Below are positions 35,635 to 40,249 of a stretch of DNA of 40,249 nucleotides, piece after piece (the first letter of the stretch is position 1; each line of letters starts with the position of its first letter). The DNA is taken from positions 1 through 40,249 of the forward strand of contig JAENRP010000378.1 of assembly GCA_024741835.1 (NCBI GenBank). Direction: 5' to 3'. The stretch is from Diplocarpon mali. Its lineage: Eukaryota; Ascomycota; Leotiomycetes; Helotiales; Drepanopezizaceae. The position numbers and the translations under genes were made by a program. The notes under the pieces are model-generated. The model ran no database searches and was not told where the DNA came from. It saw only the letters and a program-made list of their open reading frames with translations.

Positions 35635-35657
35635 ACTTATAAGCTAGGCCTAAGAGT
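35635..35657. repeat. 23-bp palindromic insert in element G gag
   Basis: The only copy outside element family A/B. On the minus strand it reads FTLRPSL-stop-V, the same phase and peptide as most B sites, although the host gene is unrelated. Confidence 0.9.
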
Positions 35658-35726
35658 AAAATCTATACTAAGGGAGGTTTCTTCTTAAGTAAGCTTAAGA
35701 GGAGGAATATCTCTAGGACCGGGGTT

Positions 35727-35791
35727 GGCAATAAGGCCTATAGAACTATTGGCAGTAAGGCCTATAGAACTATTGGTAATAAGGCCTAGTG
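35727..35791. repeat. 24-bp tandem repeat in gag G
   Basis: Two full copies (35727-35750, 35751-35774) and a partial third of GGCARTAAGGCCTATAG.... At 24 bp it keeps the frame and encodes an 8-residue repeat in Gag. Confidence 0.85.
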
Positions 35792-36232
35792 GTAGAGGTG
35801 CGGTTAACCTTTCACTTCTCTTAAGTGGCATAAGATTAAAGGTTATAAGTACTAACTCTCCTTATATTATCTAGTTTAGTTTAAAGGGACCTAATGCTAA
35901 ATAGTAACCTATTTAAAAGGGGGAAGATCAGTATAGGCAGAGCTATATATATTCTTAAAGCCTTCTAGTAGAGTATATATTAAGGTATTATAAGTTTATA
36001 AATCTTAAGAAAGAAGGTTTTACTTTAGGATTATATCTCTTTACTAATTAGGAGTTGTAATAAGGTTATCTAAGGGTATAGTATAAATCCGGGGAAGTAG
36101 GGTCTAGGGATCTAAAGCTTATTACTCTACTAAAGTTGACCTAATCTCTAATAGTATAGTATAACCCTTTAAGGCTGACTAAGTCTCTATATATATATAT
36201 AAGTATAGGTCCTTTAGTTTTATACCTAAGTA

Positions 36233-36275
36233 TTCGAAGGAAGGAGTAAGGAGCTTCGAAGAGTATAAGGAGAGT
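36233..36275. repeat. Direct repeat, copy 1
   Basis: Starts TTCGAAGGAAGGAG and is repeated 133 bp downstream at 36366. Each copy also contains an internal TTCGAAG / CTTCGAAG inverted pair. Confidence 0.85.
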
Positions 36276-36365
36276 CGACGAGTATAGGTCGATAGGGAGT
36301 ATAAAAAAGGTCGACGACTTATTCGCAAGGAGGGGTCTTTAAGGAGTCGAGTTGTATTCAAGGGT

Positions 36366-36408
36366 TTCGAAGGAAGGAGGGAGGAGCTTCGAAGAGTATA
36401 AGGAGAGT
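36366..36408. repeat. Direct repeat, copy 2
   Basis: Second copy of 36233-36275 with two differences. Similarity fades through the next about 17 bp. Confidence 0.85.
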
Positions 36409-36486
36409 TATTAATAAGTATAGGTTAATAAAAACGAGTAGTATAAAGTGTTTATAAGGGAGGGAGAGAGTTAAGAAGAGAAAAGT

Positions 36487-37050
36487 TATTATACTGCTCT
36501 AGGTAGTAGCCTACGCTAGCGAAGCGAAGGTATAGTAAATATATCTTTTTTTTTAAATTAAAGGTGAATTTCCATTTGTAAAATGGAATAGTTAAAGGGT
36601 CGAAAAAACGAGCTAATCTTATATTTAAAGGTCGTTTTTCAACTTCCTTTAAAAACTAGATTAGTAAGATCTAAGCGCTATATATAAGTTGCTTAAGGCA
36701 GTTTGTAATAGGAGAATCGAGTATAAGTTGCTTAAAGCAATTTAAAGTAACAATTCTAAAGGAGGTAGATATTAAGCTTTTTAGCAAAGGTTAAGTTGAT
36801 CTTTTCTTATATTACAACTTGCTTTAAAGCGTATAGTAAGGTAAGAATCGAATAACGCTAACTATATTACCTTAAGAGGTATACTATATAATAGAAAAGA
36901 AAAGATAAAGAAGAGAGAGTCTTTAGTAGAGCTCTTCCAGAATAAGTACAGGTGCTTTACTAGCGTGCACGTGATCTAGCCACCTCGCTACCTTAGCGTG
37001 CACCTGACTTCGATATATAATATAACCGTATACGTAATGCGGCCGTAACA
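36487..37050 (-). mobile_element. Probable 5' LTR of element G
   Basis: Read on the minus strand it starts TGTTACGGCCGCATTACG and ends AGTATAATA (TAACA before RIP), 564 bp. It contains CACGTG and a repeated AGCGTGCAC (36962 and 36996). Position and orientation fit the 5' LTR for gag G. There is no second copy in the window, so the boundaries are provisional. Confidence 0.5.
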
Positions 37051-38124
37051 TTTATACTTTAAGCAGTTCGCGGACAATAGGAATGGTCTATTCGGCCTTT
37101 AGGCGATTAATAGGTCGTCGATTAGTAGGTGCGCTTCATATGCCTAAGCTAAGAAAAAGGGGTTATTAGTTCGGCTTAATAGTATTACTATCGAGTGGTA
37201 TACCTTGCGAATCTTTAGGTATATAAAGCTTTAAGGATAGCTCTCCCCTATTTCGAGATTTATTAAACTTAATTACTAAGGATATGATTACTTGCCTTAG
37301 ATCTAGCGCATATACTATCTATTGCTTTATTATCTATTCAATATACTTAACAAATACGCATTCTTTACCTTAGTCTATTAGCTTCTTGCTCTTTATACCC
37401 GCGGGCTAGGACTTTAGACTAATATAGGAGTAGCAGACGCTTTTAAAGATATAAATATAGTCTAAGCTTAGTTTCTATTCGAAATATGCCTTATATAGTA
37501 ATATTCGAGTGCTATTGACTATTAGTCTACTACCTATTCTATTTTGCAAGTATACGTTTACTTTAACTATAAGGTCTTAGAATTCTAATAGTAAGTTAGC
37601 ATCTTATAGTAAAGTGTAATAATTAGTCTCTACTTATTAAATGCTTCGCTTAGTAATACCATTCTAATAAGAACCTTTATATATTATAATTAGTTTATAA
37701 TAAACTCCTTATTTTACCTATTTATTAAGCTTTGCCTTAATCTTTAATATATTATCAGACCTAATAGCTATTAGCTTTAACTAGGTCTAGCGTTCCTTTA
37801 TCACTTTCCAAGTTTCTAGCTTTTCTATAAGCTTAGATTTAGTCCTAGCGCAAATAATCTATATTTGCTAAGTAGAATTATCTACTATTTAAGAAAACCA
37901 ATTATTTCCTTTAATTAAGGTTATAAATAGTCTAATAGTATTAATAGATATTAGTACTAATATTAAATCTTTTTATAGACTAAGCTTAGTTTATATCCGA
38001 TTTCGAAGTTTTATTAGCTTGCAAATTCGATATATTAAGCGATCTTTTAGTACTTAGATCTTCTATTTTAAAGTTAAGACCTTATATAAGCCCTTTAATT
38101 TCTTTAGCCTTAAATGCGCAAATC
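37051..38124 (-). pseudogene. Copia element F integrase
   Basis: The minus-strand frame begins in the pre-integrase zinc-binding segment (GLNFKIEDLSTKRS, LQANKTSKSD) and runs through the integrase core. A decayed LIRSDN-type motif lies near 37770 and an AEATRTI-like segment around 37650. It continues to the C-terminal ARGYKEQEANRLR and NNKAIDSICARSKA. It is cut upstream by the LTR of Copia E at 38125 and downstream by the LTR-like start of G at 37050. RT is therefore absent. Inactivated by many TAA/TAG. Confidence 0.7.
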
Positions 38125-38390
38125 TGTTAAGATAGGTGATACAGCTATCACTCCGATGTATTATCATATGACCCTACTGCTTAGTTAGTAGGATATTAAT
38201 ACATATATAGCTATAGGGAAGAAAGGGGTAACCTTCCTTCCTTAACTCTTACTAATATATCGACTATCGACCTTTAGAAGCCTCCTTTACCTACTGCGCC
38301 GACTTACTTAAGCTTAATAGGTTATAAGCCCTAATTAGACCGATAATAGATTATTAACTTCCCTTAGAAAGTACTTGCGTTGCAACTATT
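38125..38390 (+). mobile_element. Probable 5' LTR of Copia element E
   Basis: TGTTAAGATAGGTGATACAG begins exactly where Copia F homology stops, and Copia gag follows on the plus strand. It includes a hairpin, GTGATACAGCTATCAC, at 38137-38152. The 3' boundary is uncertain (38385-38400). Confidence 0.55.
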
Positions 38391-38442
38391 AATAGGAAGT
38401 TGAATGAGACTTATAGTAAAAGGCAAGCAATTGGCGAATAGG

Positions 38443-38567
38443 AGGTATGATTCCTTATTTAGCTAACCTGTATTATAAGAGGTATGATTCCTTGCTTTAT
38501 AACCCTTTAGTACTACAAGAGGTATGATTCCTTGCTTTACTATATTTTATAGGAGGTATGATTCCCT
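38443..38567 (+). repeat. Four spaced repeats AGGTATGATTCCTT in the Copia E leader
   Basis: Copies start at 38443, 38480, 38520 and 38554 (spacings 37, 40 and 34). The 14-base core is nearly invariant, ending CCCT in the last copy, while the spacers vary. They lie between LTR and gag, where packaging or regulatory signals of an LTR element could sit. Confidence 0.88.
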
Positions 38568-38739
38568 ACGTTATAGCTTAAAAAACCCTTTTTAATAAGA
38601 GGACTTCCTCCCTATTTAATACTTCTATAATACCTACGATTTAATCATTTCGACTTTTCGATAGGAGGAATGCCCTTAACTATTTAATTTATTTGATTTT
38701 AATGCAATTCTATTTAAAACGGTAATAGCTTCCGATTCC

Positions 38740-40249
38740 GATCGAAACACTAGACCTAAAGACCTTTAACTCTCTTAAAAGAACTAGTAATAATAGTTCG
38801 ACGATTTAAAGCTTTACTTTAAAAGCAAAGGCATTAAAATAGCGATTTAAAAGACATTTATTAAATATATAAGAATAGCCTCTTATACTCCCTTTACTAA
38901 TTTATCTACTTCTACTTTAATAGCTAATATAACTGCTAAGGACTTGCTAAATATATTAAATAAGCTTAGCTTAAGAGCTTTAGTAAATAATAACCGAGAA
39001 TCCTAAAGGCAGATTTTAAATATAAAAAAGGAAAAGGAGTATAGGCTAGCCTTAGCTAAATGCAAGCCTAAGATTAATAGAGGTTTAAGTAATAAAGACT
39101 GAGATTTTATTTAAATTTATAATAATATAAAGATAAGATAGGATACTTTAAAAGTAAAATACTCTTAAACAACTGCCTTTAATACCTAGTATCTACTATA
39201 GTAGATCATTTTATTTTAATATAAAAAAGATAAAGATAGTAAGGATATAGATATAAATATAGACTCTACCTAATTTATATTATATAATATAAGAAGGAGA
39301 GTAAAAGCCGCAGATCCTAGGATAGCTATAACTTTTGAGGAAACTCAGCTTTTTAATTTCCTACTTAATAGCCTCCCTCTTAAGTTTGCTATTATAAAAT
39401 AATCTCTTTTTATTTAACCTAACCTTAGGATCTATAAGAAGATCGACCTCCTTTAAACTATTAAGTAAGACCTTAAAGGACGCTCTAAATCGGCAAATAC
39501 CGCGTTATAAGGTAATAATAAGCCTAAGAAGAGGAAGGAGCGTAAGACAAGCCCTTAAGCTTATTAAAAATGCTACTTTTATAATAGTACTTATAATATT
39601 ACTAATTATAAAGTTAAAAGGCAATTAATCGATATAATCACTAGCTTTAATATTAAAAAGCAATCGAAGCAAAAGTTAAGAAGCAAACTGCCCTTATCCT
39701 ATTAAAGGCTATAATTACTAAGGAAAGGCAAAGGAAAAGGCTATTTAGCCAAAACTTTAGCAGATACCTTTAATAATAATAGTAGGTTATTTAAACTTAA
39801 ATCCACTTTTGATAATTTAAATAATAATTATAATAAAGATGCTTATATTTTAAAAGCCGATCTTTATAAGATCCTTAAATCTAATTAGTATAGTAATACT
39901 AGTTATATAGTATATATGATTAATAAATCCTACTTATTTAAAGGCCTACTTATTAAAATAAAAAGGCGCTCTATTAAGATTAGTAATAGAAGATTATATA
40001 TAGATTTAATAGGTATAGTAAAGATAAATATTGCTAGCATTTCTTTCCTTTTATAAAATGTTCTCTTTATACTTAGCTTAAGTATTAATCTTTTATTTAG
40101 CTATAAGATTTATATAAAGTTGAATTATATAAGAGTTTTTAATAATTAATTTATATAGTTTATAAATAATAACTATAAAGTGATCTTTAAAGTTAAAATT
40201 AAAGATAGACTTTATATTATCTTAAAGGTAATATTATAGAAATTAACTC
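38740..40249 (+). pseudogene. Copia element E Gag-protease-pre-integrase, runs off window
   Basis: The plus-strand frame opens with a Copia gag N-terminus (FDDLKLYFKSKGIKIAI at about 38797, Trp codons lost). A zinc-knuckle remnant lies at 39571-39609: one Cys remains and Tyr occupies the other Cys and His positions. A decayed aspartyl protease site follows around 39890-39920. Then comes the conserved stretch KRRSIKIS...RLYIDLIGIVKI and NVLFILSLSINLLFSYKI, typical of the region just before Copia integrase. Integrase and RT lie beyond the end. Confidence 0.75.

Larger units (their letters stand above)
34415..35831 (-). pseudogene. Element G Gag (Gypsy-like), unrelated to A/B
   Basis: The minus-strand frame starts at an ATG complement (35829-35831), giving MPLKRSERL. 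It is about 470 codons broken by RIP-type stops. The middle has a retrotransposon capsid pattern (NAWKIAIKVFI, then LILYNKF). Near the C terminus a zinc knuckle lies at 34584-34625: C-x2-C-x4-(H>Y)-x4-(C>Y). The N-terminal part has a short peptide repeat, NSSIGL, from the 24-bp tandem repeat. One palindromic insert lies at 35635. The Pol expected downstream is missing. Confidence 0.72.
35832..36486 (-). other. Leader of element G
   Basis: Purine-rich plus strand between gag and the probable LTR; no gene. It contains the direct repeat below. A 60-codon minus-strand open run (36179-36361) has no visible features. Confidence 0.4.

Noticed and set aside
37390..37412. Possible 25th palindrome copy (CCCGCGGGCTAGGAC)
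   Set aside because: Only one half matches, the other arm is not complementary, and the phase differs. The segment reads as ordinary Copia integrase sequence.
38443..38567. CRISPR-like array
   Set aside because: The repeat core is only 14 bp, with four units, uneven spacing and no cas genes; the setting is eukaryotic and within a Copia leader.
1..40249. Host protein-coding genes or tRNAs
   Set aside because: No frame longer than about 90 codons is open, all recognisable proteins are retroelement products, and no tRNA cloverleaf or internal promoter pair was recognised by eye.

Overview
The window looks like a heterochromatic, AT-rich block from a filamentous ascomycete that has been heavily mutated by repeat-induced point mutation (RIP). 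CpA/TpG is depleted in favour of TpA, almost every in-frame stop is a TAA or TAG where Gln or Trp is expected, and Met and His codons have decayed to ATA and TAT. I see no intact gene, tRNA, rRNA or CRISPR array. What is present is a stack of nested, dead LTR retrotransposons. Several can still be assigned to Gypsy or Copia from conserved motifs.

Layout: 1-1296 is AT-rich DNA of unknown origin with a GC-richer 40-bp tandem repeat. 1297-1619 is LTR-like (TGTTA...TAACA). 1620-12602 plus 28363-29907 is element A, a Gypsy-type element on the minus strand. It is split by 12603-28362, element B, a second copy of the same family on the plus strand, complete with both LTRs (15,760 bp). B sits inside A's gag and is flanked by a 4-bp target duplication, CTAG. 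A in turn was inserted into the integrase of a Copia element (D, 29908-32701, plus strand). Next come GC-rich low-complexity islands (33.0-33.9 kb), a minus-strand Gypsy-like gag (G, 34415-35831) with a leader and a probable 5' LTR (36487-37050), a minus-strand Copia integrase (F, 37051-38124), and a plus-strand Copia (E) that starts with an LTR at 38125 and runs off the window.

Element B reads LTR - PBS - gag/protease (frame 2) - RT/RNase H/integrase (frame 1, entered by a -1 shift) - two further long reading frames of more than 1,100 codons each, also in frame 1 - LTR. The last two match no family I recognise and account for about half of the element.

The most unusual signal is a 23-bp, odd-length palindrome (11-base arm, one centre base, complementary arm) at 15 independent sites: 14 along element B (nine of them shared with A) and one in the unrelated gag G. 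Of the 14 coding sites, 12 are read in the same phase, giving a recurring peptide like LT(C/R/Y)RPGL(Q/R)V. Two are read in the second open phase and none in the third, which usually carries a stop. This looks like a family of in-frame palindromic insertions. A and B are collinear without net indels: partner coordinates of all eight palindromes on the long arm sum to 26,728.
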